Below are positions 41,725-50,014 of a stretch of 64,000 nt of DNA, one piece after another. The DNA comes from CAXMST01 sp963712765 (GTDB taxonomy: Bacteria; Actinomycetota; Thermoleophilia; Solirubrobacterales; 70-9). Location: NCBI GenBank assembly GCA_963712765.1, contig CAVQIX010000005.1, positions 62,001-126,000 of the forward strand, read 5' to 3'. The notes under the pieces were generated by a model, which saw only the letters and a program-made list of their open reading frames with translations, had not been told where the DNA came from and searched no databases. The first letter of the stretch is position 1. Every line of letters starts with the position of its first letter. Position numbers and translations under genes: made by a program.

Positions 41725-43583
41725 GCTCACCGAAGAGGGGAATCCTGCTCAGGCTCGTGATCGTGGTGGCCGTGCTTGCGGCGATGTACGGGATCTCGAA
41801 GATCGAGTTCACCTCCTCGGAGGGCAAGAGCTTCCGGATCGAGCGCGCGCGGGTGGGTGTCGAGGTCCGCCCCGACGCCTCCCTCCAGGTCACCGAACGG
41901 CTCCGGTTCGACTTCAACGGCGACTTCTTCGGCGCCTACCGCGACATCCCGATCGCAGCCGGCGTCACCGCCCGCAACATCAGCGTCTCCGAGCCCGATC
42001 GCGACCTCCGCTACGCCCCGGGTGGAAACACGAGGATCGGCTCCTTCGACCAGCCCGGGCGCTTCGGCGCCGAGCAGATCCGGATCGTGGACGAGGACGG
42101 TGGCCCCACGGCCGGCTTCAGGGTCGTCTGGCACTACCGCGCAAGCGACGAGGACCGCACCTTCGTGCTCCGCTACGACATCGAGGGCGCGGCGATCGCC
42201 TACGACGACGTCGTGCAGGTTCCCTGGGCCGTATGGGGGAGCCAGTGGGAGTTCTGGCTCGACGAGCTCGACGCGGGGATCTCGCTGGCGGCAGGTGATG
42301 CCGAGCCCGTCCAGGCATCCCTCGATCCGCCCACGCTGCGGGTCAGTCCCGAGCTCGGGCCCGGCTCGGCCGCCGCGGAGGTCGACCGGGTGCCGGCGGG
42401 TGAGCAGGTGGTGCTGGAGGCGACCTTCCCACGCGAATCCTTCGCCTCAGTGTCGGGAGCGCGGGTCGAGAGGGGCGACGGCCTGGAGAAGATCCGCGCC
42501 GAGCGGGACGAGGCGGAATCCGGCCGCTCCGTGGCGAAGCTGGCTGGGCGGATCGCCGATCACATCGTCCCCCTGGGCATCGGCTGGACCCTCCTCATGG
42601 CCCTGGCCGCGGGCGCCCTGTACTGGCGCGCGCGGGAACGCCCGGCCGCGGTGCCGCGTCACCTCCCGGAGCCTCCGGAGGACATCCCCCCCGCCCTCGC
42701 CTTCGCCATCGCACACGAGGGTGCTTACGAGGATCGCCTCGTGCTCGCAACGCTGCTCGACCTGGTCGATCGTGGCTATTACGAGACCACGCCGAGCGAG
42801 GGCAAGGACCTCGATCTGGTCCTCAGCGAGCCGGAGGGCGAGCGGCCCGAAGGGGAGCTGACCGACTACGAGGAGAGGACGCTCGATTTCTTCGACCGAC
42901 TGCTCGAGGAGGGCCCGGGCGAGATCGGTCAGCTCAAGGACCGGGTTCCCGAGCACTCCTCCTCCTGGCGCGAGCGCTGGCAGAAGCTGAACTCGAGCCT
43001 CGACCGCGCCGAGGAGGGCGAGATCGGCTGGGACCGCGACCTGGTCGGAGCCCGCTTCCTCCTCGCCGTGATCGCCTTAGCCGGCTACGCGGTGCTGATC
43101 GTTGGCTACTTCGTCCGCACCCACTACCTCCTGCTCCCCCTTGCCTTCCTGGTCGTCGGGATGGTCGTGATCTACCTGCTGCCGGCGCGATACCTGAAGC
43201 GACTCGATCCCTCCAGCCGCGAGCGCAGCGCACGCTGGGCCTCCTTCGCGCGCTGGACCCGCGACTTCCCACGACTCGAGGATGACCCACCGGCGACCCT
43301 GAAGTTGTGGCGGCGGATCCTCGTCTACTCGGTGGCGATGGGCACAGCGGACCGCGTGATCGAATCCGGGCGGATCCCCGCGCCGGTGGTGAGCGAGGCG
43401 CAGGCTGGCAGCCTCTGGCTGCTGTATTCGGGCGACAGCGGAATGACCAGCTCGTTCACCTCTTCCTTCGACGGCTTCGCCTCCGGCTTCTCCAGCCACG
43501 TCGCGCCGGAGTCGAGCGGTGGGGGCGGGTTCTCCGGCGGCGGTGGGGGCGCCTCCGGCGGCGGTGGCGGAGGGGCCTGGTAG
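41721..43583 (+). CDS. DUF2207 membrane protein
   Basis: 620 residues. N-terminal membrane segment (about 8-25), extracytoplasmic beta domain (VTERLRFDFNGDFFGAYRDIPIA, FVLRYDIEGAAIAYDDVVQVPW), a membrane segment at about 280-300, a cytoplasmic winged-helix-like part (LATLLDLVDRGYYETTPSEGKDLDLVLSE) and two further membrane segments (about 448-490). The end is Gly/Ser-rich (GGGGFSGGGGGASGG), usual for this family. Coupled to lemA. Confidence 0.92.
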   Translation: MSSPKRGILLRLVIVVAVLAAMYGISKIEFTSSEGKSFRIERARVGVEVRPDASLQVTERLRFDFNGDFFGAYRDIPIAAGVTARNISVSEPDRDLRYAPGGNTRIGSFDQPGRFGAEQIRIVDEDGGPTAGFRVVWHYRASDEDRTFVLRYDIEGAAIAYDDVVQVPWAVWGSQWEFWLDELDAGISLAAGDAEPVQASLDPPTLRVSPELGPGSAAAEVDRVPAGEQVVLEATFPRESFASVSGARVERGDGLEKIRAERDEAESGRSVAKLAGRIADHIVPLGIGWTLLMALAAGALYWRARERPAAVPRHLPEPPEDIPPALAFAIAHEGAYEDRLVLATLLDLVDRGYYETTPSEGKDLDLVLSEPEGERPEGELTDYEERTLDFFDRLLEEGPGEIGQLKDRVPEHSSSWRERWQKLNSSLDRAEEGEIGWDRDLVGARFLLAVIALAGYAVLIVGYFVRTHYLLLPLAFLVVGMVVIYLLPARYLKRLDPSSRERSARWASFARWTRDFPRLEDDPPATLKLWRRILVYSVAMGTADRVIESGRIPAPVVSEAQAGSLWLLYSGDSGMTSSFTSSFDGFASGFSSHVAPESSGGGGFSGGGGGASGGGGGGAW

Positions 43584-43723
43584 CTCCGGGCGCCCGGCTC
43601 GTTATCGCTGTCCCTGCCCTGGCGCCGGCTTACCGATCACTCGGCCTCCATCGCGGGCGCGCGGGCCACGGCACCCACGAACACGGATCCTGCGAGTATC
43701 CTCACGAGGGTGAAGATGCCCAA

Positions 43724-44554
43724 GTGAGCACCAGCCAGCAGGCCCGACCGGGTGATCTCTCGCGGGAGCTTTTCGCGGCTCAGAGGGCCGTAGATACGGC
43801 GGCGGCCGCCTTTATCGCCGGCCGATCGCACGTCCAGACACTGATCGACAAGGGCGACTACGGCTTCGCAACCGTCACCGATGTCGAGATCGAGCGACTG
43901 GTACGCGTCCAACTCGGGCAGGAGACACCGGAGGTCCCGCTACTTGGTGAGGAGGCCGGGGGTGCCAGCCTGGAGTCGGAGGCGGCCTGGGTGCTCGACC
44001 CGATCGATGGCACCGCCAACTACGCCGACGGTAGCCCGCTCTGCGCGATCTCGCTCGCGCTGATCCGCGAGGGTCAGCCCGTCCTCGGGATCGTTACGGC
44101 GCCGTTTCTCGGCGAACGCTTCGTTGCCGTGAGCGGCGGTGGTGCGTTCCGCAACGGCGTTCCAATCCGGGTCGCTCCCCGTGAGGTGGGTGACCCGCTC
44201 GTCGCACTCTCGGACTTCGCATTCGGCCGCAAGCACCGTCCCAGCAACCGCCTGCGGCTCGCAATGATCGAGGAGCTCGTCGCACGTTCGATGAGACTCC
44301 GGATCCACGGGTCGGTGGCGCTCGATCTCGCCTGGCTGGCGGCGGGCCGGATGTCGGCGACGATCGCGCTCTCGAACCGCCCGTGGGACGTGGGCGCGGG
44401 GGTGGTGATCGTGCGAGAAGCGGGCGGTGAGGTCTTCGACGGGTCGGGCGGCCCACACAGGCTCTCGGCGGGTGCAACGCTTGCCACTGGACCGATCCGC
44501 CGAGAGACGCTGGTCTCCGTCCTCGCCGCCGCTCGCGATCGCGCCGACGGCTGA
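43724..44554 (+). CDS. Inositol monophosphatase family protein
   Basis: 276 residues from a GTG at 43724 with GAGGGTG upstream; the open frame before it overlaps DUF2207 and is shadow. Metal-binding motifs: GEEAGG (Glu76/77), WVLDPIDGTANYADG (Asp92, Asp95) and PWDVGAGVVIVREAGG. Mg-dependent phosphatases of this family act on inositol phosphates, histidinol phosphate or fructose bisphosphate; the substrate is not determined. Followed 6 nt later by a PfkB-type kinase. Confidence 0.88.
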   Translation: MSTSQQARPGDLSRELFAAQRAVDTAAAAFIAGRSHVQTLIDKGDYGFATVTDVEIERLVRVQLGQETPEVPLLGEEAGGASLESEAAWVLDPIDGTANYADGSPLCAISLALIREGQPVLGIVTAPFLGERFVAVSGGGAFRNGVPIRVAPREVGDPLVALSDFAFGRKHRPSNRLRLAMIEELVARSMRLRIHGSVALDLAWLAAGRMSATIALSNRPWDVGAGVVIVREAGGEVFDGSGGPHRLSAGATLATGPIRRETLVSVLAAARDRADG

Positions 44555-44560
44555 GAGACC

Positions 44561-45538
44561 GTGGCGCCCCTGCCCAGAGGCTCCGACCGCGTCCGCGTCG
44601 CCGTCCTCGCTCCGTCGCCGATCCTGACCGTCACCCTCGAACACGGTGTCTCGGACCCGGAGCTCCACCTGCACCCCGGGGGCCAGGGATTCTGGGTGGC
44701 GCGGATGGCACTGGAGCTCGGGGCCACGGTCGCCCTGTGTGCTCCCTTCGGAGGGGAGGTCGGCGCGGTGCTGCGATCCCTGGCCGAGCGCGAGGGCTTC
44801 GAGGTATGCCCGGTGCGGACGGCAGGCTGTAACGGTGCCTACGTCCGCGACCGTCGCGACGACATCGTCTCGGACGTGGGCGAGACCGCCAGCCCAAGGC
44901 TCGCGCGTCACGAGGTCGACGCCCTCTACGGGACGATGCTCAGCGCCTCACTCGAAGCCGATCTGGCGGTCCTGACCGGTCCGAGAGGAGACGGCATCCT
45001 CGATTCCGACTTCTACGAGCGCCTCGCGAATGATTTCGGGAAGAACGACCGCACCGTGATCGCGGATCTTTCCGGCGCCCCGCTGGAGTCGGCGCTCGCC
45101 GGCGGAATCGACCTGCTGCACCTCAGCGAGCGTGAGCTGGGCGAGCGTGAGGGCGACGTAGGCCCACGCCGGGGGGCCGCGCCCTCCGAGATCCGCCCAG
45201 CGCTCGAGCGGCTGCGCGAAGCGGGCGCTCAGCAGGTGGTTCTCACGCGTGGCCCCGACTCCGCCCTGGTGCTCCTCGACAGCGGTATGTACGAGTTCAC
45301 CGGCCCCAGGTTCGAGCCCCGCGAGCCCCGCGGGCCGGGCGACTCGATGGTGGCTGCGATCGCGGTGTGCTTGGCCGGCGGCGATTCGCTCCAACGAGCG
45401 GTACGAATGGGCGTGGCCGCAGGCGCCCTCAACGCCACCCGTCGTGGGCTCGGGACCGGGAGCCGTGAGGACGTGGAGCGGCTCGCCCCGGGGGTGACCT
45501 CGCGCCGGGTGGGCGCGGCCGGGCCCCAGGACAGCTGA
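44561..45538 (+). CDS. PfkB-family carbohydrate kinase
   Basis: 325 residues, GTG start. Ribokinase/PfkB fold: early HPGGQGFWVARMALELGATVAL (the GG-G motif; Asn of GGxGxN is replaced by Trp) and late RGPGDSMVAAIAVCLAGGDSLQRAV, where GPGDS carries the catalytic Asp. Closest in type to 1-phosphofructokinase/tagatose kinases. Possibly in one transcript with the phosphatase. Confidence 0.85.
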   Translation: MAPLPRGSDRVRVAVLAPSPILTVTLEHGVSDPELHLHPGGQGFWVARMALELGATVALCAPFGGEVGAVLRSLAEREGFEVCPVRTAGCNGAYVRDRRDDIVSDVGETASPRLARHEVDALYGTMLSASLEADLAVLTGPRGDGILDSDFYERLANDFGKNDRTVIADLSGAPLESALAGGIDLLHLSERELGEREGDVGPRRGAAPSEIRPALERLREAGAQQVVLTRGPDSALVLLDSGMYEFTGPRFEPREPRGPGDSMVAAIAVCLAGGDSLQRAVRMGVAAGALNATRRGLGTGSREDVERLAPGVTSRRVGAAGPQDS

Positions 45539-45564
45539 CCGGCGGACAACGGTCGACTGCATCT

Positions 45565-45584
45565 ATGGTCGTGCTACCGACCAT
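45565..45584 (+). terminator. Possible terminator hairpin after PfkB gene
   Basis: ATGGTCG/CGACCAT arms with a TGCTAC loop, 26 nt after the stop. No T-tract. Confidence 0.4.
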
Positions 45585-45654
45585 CGACTCGCAACCTCTG
45601 TGCCATCGAGGCCCCGCCTTCGCCACCCCTCCACCTGACCGAGAGAGCTAAGTG

Positions 45655-45768
45655 TCAAGCAGGGCCGGGGGATCGGGGGGTTTCGGTCGGCACCCTGTAG
45701 TACATGAGACCAAGGCCGAGCATGCCGACCGCCAGCGCATAGCGAGTGAGCTTGCGTATCTGAGTCAT
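45655..45768 (-). CDS. Possible small membrane protein (37 residues)
   Basis: Short open frame MTQIRKLTRYALAVGMLGLG followed by LMYYRV and a Pro-rich tail. One hydrophobic helix with a basic N-terminus. AAAGG lies 6 nt upstream of the ATG. It sits 31 nt downstream of the PD40 gene on the same strand. Too short to be sure it is expressed. Confidence 0.4.
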   Translation of the reverse strand: MTQIRKLTRYALAVGMLGLGLMYYRVPTETPRSPGPA

Positions 45769-45799
45769 TCGCGCCTTTGACGCCGCCTTCGGTACTCGC

Positions 45800-46669
45800 C
45801 TAGCGCGACTGCCAGTCGGCGTTGAAACCGTCGGTCGTCAACTCGCGCTGCTGCTTGCCGTTGGCCTTCATCGTGTGGATGCCCAGATAGCCGGTTGAAT
45901 CGACTCCGGTGAATACGATCCTCTTTCCGTCCGGAGAGAAGGCCGGGGCGTCAGCACCGAGGCTGCCCATCTTGATCATGCGCCGCTGCTTGCCGTTCGG
46001 CTTGATCGTGTAGAGGCCGCCGCTGGTGGCCGTCACGCTCAAGTACAGGATCCTCTTTCCGTCCGGGGCCCAGCTGGGGAAGAAATCCCCCCGGCTGCCC
46101 TTGGTCAGCCGCTTCTGCTTCTTGCCGTTCGACTTCATCGTGTAGATGTCGAGGTCGCCGGCCTTGTTCTCCTTCGACCAGACGATCTTCTTGCCGTTCG
46201 GCGACCAAGCGGGGTAGCGCTCGGCCATCTTGTTCTTGGTCAGCCGCTTCTGGCCCTTGCCGTTGGACTTGACCGTGTAGACGTCGCTGTTGCGGACGAA
46301 GACGACGTTCTTTCCATTCCCTGACCAGGCGGGATCACCGTCCTCGACTTCGCTGTTGGTCAGCCGCTTCTGCTGCTTGCCGTTCGCCCTCATCGTGTAG
46401 AGGTTGCTGTCCCGGCCGAAGACGATCTTCTTACCGTTCGGAGAGAAGGCGGGGTCGAAGCCGTCATTGGTCAGCATGCGCTGCTGTGTGCCGTCCGAAC
46501 TCATCGTCCAGATCTCGGAGCCACCCATGGTGAAGCGATCGAAGACGATGTCGCCGTTCTTGCCCGGGAAGGCCGCTCCCGCTGGCTGGTCGCTGGCGAC
46601 GAGGGTCAGAGCGAGCGCAGCGGCGAGAACGGTCGTGGCTGCGATGAGAATCGGCTTGGTGTGGGTCAT
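45800..46669 (-). CDS. Secreted PD40/TolB-like beta-propeller protein
   Basis: 289 residues. Signal peptide (about 1-33, ending AGAAF). Then about six PD40 repeats of the form PAWSPNGKKIVFxRxxNxxLYTMKxNGKxQKRLT, spaced about 40 residues apart, giving a propeller like the TolB C-terminal domain. No enzymatic domain. AAGGGGGG precedes the ATG. The repeats are also visible as repeated DNA. Function unknown; likely protein binding outside the membrane. Confidence 0.9.
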   Translation of the reverse strand: MTHTKPILIAATTVLAAALALTLVASDQPAGAAFPGKNGDIVFDRFTMGGSEIWTMSSDGTQQRMLTNDGFDPAFSPNGKKIVFGRDSNLYTMRANGKQQKRLTNSEVEDGDPAWSGNGKNVVFVRNSDVYTVKSNGKGQKRLTKNKMAERYPAWSPNGKKIVWSKENKAGDLDIYTMKSNGKKQKRLTKGSRGDFFPSWAPDGKRILYLSVTATSGGLYTIKPNGKQRRMIKMGSLGADAPAFSPDGKRIVFTGVDSTGYLGIHTMKANGKQQRELTTDGFNADWQSR

Positions 46670-47207
46670 GCGGTTGCCCCCCTTACTCGGAGCCTCGGTG
46701 GAATGGCGGCGAGGTCGGCCCTGGCCACGGACGAACTCTCAGACTGTGACGCTAGGTCCTCGGGGGAGTAGTGATAACCGTGGTCTTCGGCGTTGGCAGT
46801 TGGGTAGTTCTCCGCAACGTCCAGCCGCAGGTTCGGACCCCACGCGTTGGGTTCGAGCTTGGCGCCGCAGCGATCAGACTCGAGTCCGACCAGATCCCCT
46901 GATCGGGTAGCCGAACAACGGAGGGCGCTCTTGGGGCCCGCGGGCGACGATGCCTCGCCCACGGTGGGGCGCAGGCCATCCACAGCGAGGGCGGCAGTGA
47001 CTTCGTCCGGCGGATGCGTTTCCAGGCGGCGCCTCGGGTGATGTCGGCCGTGAAGGTCGTGCCAGTTCGCTGCGCCGTCGCTCTGAGCGCCTTTAACTGC
47101 TCGGGGGTCGCCGGCAGCTTGCGCCACTCCCGGCGCTGATCCTCGGGTCGGCGCCTCGCTTGGATCTTGCGCCAGTTCTTGCGCTGCTTCTCGGTTCTTG
47201 TTCTCAT
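46666..47207 (-). pseudogene. Probable frameshifted hypothetical gene
   Basis: The ATG at 47207 with an AGGAG site opens a convincing N-terminal part (RKNWRKIQARRRPEDQRREW, then TPEQLKALRATAQRTGTTFTADITRGAAWKRI), which resembles small DUF3072-like actinobacterial proteins. Near 47005 this frame turns into low-quality sequence, while an adjacent frame becomes protein-like (DEVTAALAVDGLRPTVGEA, then AENYPTANAEDHGYHYSPEDLAS) and ends in a TGA that overlaps the PD40 gene ATG (ATGA). A one-base shift would join the two. It may be a real frameshift, a sequencing error, or two chance frames. Confidence 0.45.
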
Positions 47208-47499
47208 TGCTGCTCCTCACTTGAGGTCGGGTTTGCTGTCGATCTCCGTGGTGGCCTTCGACCCGGCTCCCTCCCTGCGATGGGGCGGGATCGGGCAGGC
47301 GTAGCGGGACGGGCCTCTGGTGAGACCCGACCCACAACTGCGACGGGTATGGGCGTCGGTTTAGGGCTACGCTGGGTCGCCGCCGGATCTGGACCTCCCG
47401 GTCCTTCCTCTCGGAGCCGCCCCGCTGCGGGCCTCGTCGCAGAGTGGGGTCGGGCTACCGGCCATGCGCGGCGCTCACATGCGGCACCCCTGCACGCTT
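47208..47499. other. Intergenic stretch with no recognised gene
   Basis: About 290 nt of G+C-rich sequence between the broken gene and the hairpin downstream of tRNA-Glu. Open frames here are Arg/Pro-rich with no recognisable family or ribosome-binding site. Nothing could be supported. Confidence 0.6.
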
Positions 47500-47523
47500 T
47501 TCCCGTGGGGCTTCCCACGGGAA
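47500..47523 (-). terminator. Strong hairpin downstream of tRNA-Glu
   Basis: Perfect 10-bp arms TTCCCGTGGG/CCCACGGGAA with a 4-nt loop, about 45 nt past the 3' end of tRNA-Glu. Probably ends the tRNA transcript; no T-tract. Confidence 0.5.
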
Positions 47524-47567
47524 TCCCCTGAAAGCCGGAAACCCGCTGATGATGCGGATCTAGGCCA

Positions 47568-47640
47568 TACCGCTACGGGGATTCGAACCCCGGTTTCCGC
47601 CGTGAGAGGGCGGCGTCCTAGTCCCCTAGACGATAGCGGC
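47568..47640 (-). tRNA. tRNA-Glu (anticodon CTC)
   Basis: Minus-strand cloverleaf: acceptor arm GCCGCTA with TAGCGGT (the first pair is G-U), anticodon stem CCGCC/GGCGG with loop CTCTCAC giving anticodon CTC, T-arm CGGGG TTCGAAT CCCCG, discriminator A at 47568. CCA is not encoded. Confidence 0.95.
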
Positions 47641-47703
47641 GCGGTCGGCGATCTTAGCAACAGGGGTTCGGGCCGCAGGACCAGCTCAGATCCCCGGAAT
47701 CAG

Positions 47704-47787
47704 TGCGGCTGGAGGGAGTCGAACCCCCACGTCCTTGCGGACACAGCGACCTGAACGCTGCGCGTCTACCAGTTCCGCCACAGCCGC
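47704..47787 (-). tRNA. tRNA-Leu (anticodon CAG)
   Basis: 84-nt minus-strand tRNA with a long variable arm (class II): acceptor GCGGCTG with CAGCCGC, anticodon stem CAGCG/CGCTG with loop TTCAGGT giving CAG, variable arm around GTCCGCAAGGAC, T-arm with GGTTCGACTCC, discriminator A at 47704. CCA is not encoded. It is 63 nt upstream of tRNA-Glu and in the same direction. Confidence 0.95.
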
Positions 47788-47798
47788 AGAGGGATGGG

Positions 47799-47826
47799 AC
47801 TCTAGCGTGAAGCGACGCCACGGAAA
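47799..47826 (-). promoter_or_regulatory. Possible promoter of the tRNA pair
   Basis: Minus strand TTTCCG (47826-47821) and TAGAGT (47804-47799), 16-bp spacer; the -10 ends 12 nt before the mature 5' end of tRNA-Leu. Confidence 0.45.
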
Positions 47827-47855
47827 CACCGAGGTCATCGCCTACCATCCCCTAC

Positions 47856-48245
47856 ATGCGCAATCTGCTGCGGCCGCTGTTCGACCGCGTGATCATCAAG
47901 GAACTTGAGCCCGATCGGGTGCGTCAGTCGGGTCTGGTCGTGCCGCCGGGGTCGCGCGAGGATCCTCCCCAGCAGGGGATCGTGCTCGCGGTCGGCCCGG
48001 GGCTGGACTGGTGGGACTCCGCCGGGGTGAAGATGCCGGTGGTCGCGGGTGATCACGTCGTCTTTCCCGCCTCTGCCGGGAGCTGGGTCGATGTCGACGA
48101 GGAGCGCCTGCTCGTTTGCCGGGTCGGAGAGCTCCTCGGGGTGCTCGAGCGGATAGAGAAGTGCCCTTACTGCTCCGAGCGGGAGCTGCCGAGCGGCGAT
48201 CACTGCCCCGTTTGCGGACGCGAGTCCGGCTCGGTCGGGGTCTGA
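47856..48245 (+). CDS. GroES-like (Cpn10) protein with C-terminal zinc ribbon
   Basis: 129 residues. Residues about 5-98 follow the Cpn10 fold: RPLFDRVIIKELEPDRVRQSGLVVPPGSREDPPQQGIVLAVGPG, then KMPVVAGDHVVFPASAGSWVDVDEERLLVCRVGELLGVLE. The mobile-loop region (SGLVVPPGSREDP) is present, but this is a diverged copy. After that, Cys103, 106, 117 and 120 (CPYC and CPVC, 10 residues between) form a zinc-ribbon pattern not found in normal GroES. No groEL neighbour. It could be a specialised co-chaperonin or a binding protein. Confidence 0.82.
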   Translation: MRNLLRPLFDRVIIKELEPDRVRQSGLVVPPGSREDPPQQGIVLAVGPGLDWWDSAGVKMPVVAGDHVVFPASAGSWVDVDEERLLVCRVGELLGVLERIEKCPYCSERELPSGDHCPVCGRESGSVGV

Positions 48246-48301
48246 GCGGAGCGAAAACGCGGGTCGGGCTCGTACTCGGGGCGGCGTCGCCCGTCGCAGG
48301 C

Positions 48302-48742
48302 TCAGGAGGTGATCGCGGAGCTGACCGCCTCGGCCCGTCCTCCCCAGAAGGGAAGGATCTGCAGCCTCCGCCCGGCGAACACGAGAGCTCGCCCCTGCTT
48401 CTGGAAGCTCGCCTCCGCGAGCGGCTCGCGATGGCTGATGCTCTCGGCCTTCTGGGTGCCGAAGAACGGCTGGGTCATCTCGACCATGACCAGCTCGGAG
48501 TCGGTGGTGCCGACCACGAATGGCGTGACGACCAGAAACCAGCTGCCGAGCACGAGGCCGATCAGGGCGCCGCCGACCGCTCCGCCGAGGCCGATCACCG
48601 CGTAGAGCAGGACGCCGAAGATGGCCGCGCCGGCGACCCATAGCCAGTAGCTCGGCCCGGCGAAACAGAGCACCAGTTGATCGAGGTCGACCCCGAGGCG
48701 CTCGCTGACCGAGGTCCGCAGCTTCTCCGCCTGCCTGTTCAT
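48302..48742 (-). CDS. Hypothetical two-helix membrane protein
   Basis: 146 residues from the ATG at 48742. Two adjacent hydrophobic segments (about 32-52 and 56-78) are followed by a soluble C-terminal part that looks like a PH-like or lipid-contact domain (SELVMVEMTQPFFGTQKAESISHREPLAEASFQKQGRALVFAGRRLQILPFWGG). Family not recognised. It starts 5 nt after the epimerase gene ends, so the two are probably co-transcribed. Confidence 0.72.
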   Translation of the reverse strand: MNRQAEKLRTSVSERLGVDLDQLVLCFAGPSYWLWVAGAAIFGVLLYAVIGLGGAVGGALIGLVLGSWFLVVTPFVVGTTDSELVMVEMTQPFFGTQKAESISHREPLAEASFQKQGRALVFAGRRLQILPFWGGRAEAVSSAITS

Positions 48743-48747
48743 CGCGA

Positions 48748-49788
48748 TCAGAGCACGTCCTGCTCGCGGGCACCCCGGATCATCCCGGCGAGGGTCGCTG
48801 CGGCGTCGTGCTCGGGCTCCCAGCCGAGCTTCTCGCGAGCCCTGGTCGAGTCCATCACCACCGGGGTCCGGAAGGCGGTCAGCCAGGCGAACTCCGCGGG
48901 CAGGCCGGGAAGGCGCTTGAGGATGTCGTCGAGCGGCCCGATCAGGTTCGAGGGCAGCGGCACTGACCACCAGCCGAGTGCCCTGGCGAGGTCGGCGACC
49001 GTGAGCGTTCCCGGTCCGGAGAGGTTGTAGACACCGGGTTCCCCCCTCCCCTCGGTCGCCGCGACCAAAGCGGCGGCGACATCGTCGTGATGGACGAGCT
49101 GGAAGGGAACGCCGGGGTCGGGAAGGACCGGCGCCAGGAACGGCACCTCGCCGATGATTCGCCGTAGCGAGGGCAACTGCCCGTACACGGGCAGCAGCTC
49201 AACCGTGGTCTCGACGAAGGTGTAGGCGTCAGGACCCGCGACGATCGAGGGGCGGAAGACATAGGTGTCGATCCCGGAGCCGGCGACGATCTCGGCGAGC
49301 AGGCCCTCGAGCTCCGCCTTGTGGGCCGAGTAATAGAACCCATCCGTCCCCCGGGGGTCGATCTCCTCGGTCAGAGGCTGGGGGTTGTCGGGATGGAAGC
49401 CGTAGGCCGCCACCGAGGAGGTGTAGACCAGCCTCCTGGCCCCTGCGGCGACGGCCGCCTCGAAGACGTTCCTCGAGCCCTCGACGTTGATCGGCTGCGC
49501 CTCCCCGGGATCGCCGAAGATGATGAAGGCGAGGTGCATGACCACATCGGCCCCCTCGACCGCCGCGTCGACCGCGTCGCGATCGAGCACGTCGCCCCGT
49601 TGATAGGTCACCTTCTCGAACCCATGCTCGGCCGGATCGAAGGGGCGTCGGGCCATGCCGACCACCTCGCCGACCCGCTCGCTGGCATCCAGCGCCCGGA
49701 GCGTCGCGATGCCGATGTCGCCGGTCGGGCCGGTCACAGCGACCTTCAGCTTCTTGGCGGCCGAGCCGCCCGCATCGTCAGCCATCAT
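48748..49788 (-). CDS. NAD-dependent epimerase/dehydratase family protein
   Basis: 346 residues; ATG at 49788 chosen for its GAGAGGAGG site. Extended SDR: VTGPTGDIGIATLRAL (NAD-binding GxxGxxG), VVMHLAFIIFGDP, catalytic YTSSVAAYG and YYSAHKAE (YxxxK). The substrate cannot be assigned. The frame continues upstream over an MMPL-like remnant but without family sequence. Confidence 0.88.
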   Translation of the reverse strand: MMADDAGGSAAKKLKVAVTGPTGDIGIATLRALDASERVGEVVGMARRPFDPAEHGFEKVTYQRGDVLDRDAVDAAVEGADVVMHLAFIIFGDPGEAQPINVEGSRNVFEAAVAAGARRLVYTSSVAAYGFHPDNPQPLTEEIDPRGTDGFYYSAHKAELEGLLAEIVAGSGIDTYVFRPSIVAGPDAYTFVETTVELLPVYGQLPSLRRIIGEVPFLAPVLPDPGVPFQLVHHDDVAAALVAATEGRGEPGVYNLSGPGTLTVADLARALGWWSVPLPSNLIGPLDDILKRLPGLPAEFAWLTAFRTPVVMDSTRAREKLGWEPEHDAAATLAGMIRGAREQDVL

Positions 49789-49990
49789 CGTCCTCCTCTC
49801 GTTCGGCTTCCCCCGGCGGATGGTCCAGCTCGTCGAAGAACTCCTCCCCTCGTGATTGTCCTTCAGGTCGTAGTAGCGCTCGTGACCTGACCGACAAGAT
49901 CGGTGCGACCGCAATCACCACCCAGATCGCGACAACTCGCGCCCCGTGGGCCGCAGCCCACCCCCCGAGCCGATAGAGAGGACCGGTCAC
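49778..49990 (-). pseudogene. Remnant of an MMPL-family transporter N-terminus
   Basis: The GTG at 49990 starts MTGPLYRLGGWAAAHGARVV followed by AIWVVIAVAPILSV, which matches the opening of MMPL transporters (small hydrophilic leader, RLG, then first membrane helix ending in a WVV pattern). After about 32 residues the similarity stops and the frame becomes charged sequence (RGEEFFDELDHPPGEAEREEDDD), overlapping the epimerase start. Full MMPL proteins are about 700 residues, so only a stub remains. Could be a chance match. Confidence 0.4.
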
Positions 49991-50014
49991 GGGCGGGAAC
50001 CTATCGGAGCGGGC

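Noticed and set aside
43583..43610. CCGGGCGCCCGG palindrome considered as terminator
   Set aside because: The loop would be only 2 nt, too short for a stable hairpin.
45800..46669. Repeated DNA considered as a tandem-repeat or CRISPR-like array
   Set aside because: The repeats are about 120 nt, imperfect and in frame; they encode PD40 propeller blades.
47204..47518. 104-codon minus-strand frame near the tRNAs
   Set aside because: Low-complexity Arg/Pro/Ala sequence with no motif; the strong hairpin at 47500-47523 lies within it.
48279..48292. GGGCG/CGCCC hairpin after the GroES-like gene
   Set aside because: Only 5 bp, expected by chance at this base composition.
48748..49914. Longer start for the epimerase at 49914
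   Set aside because: The added residues have no family similarity and the ATG at 49788 has a strong ribosome-binding site.
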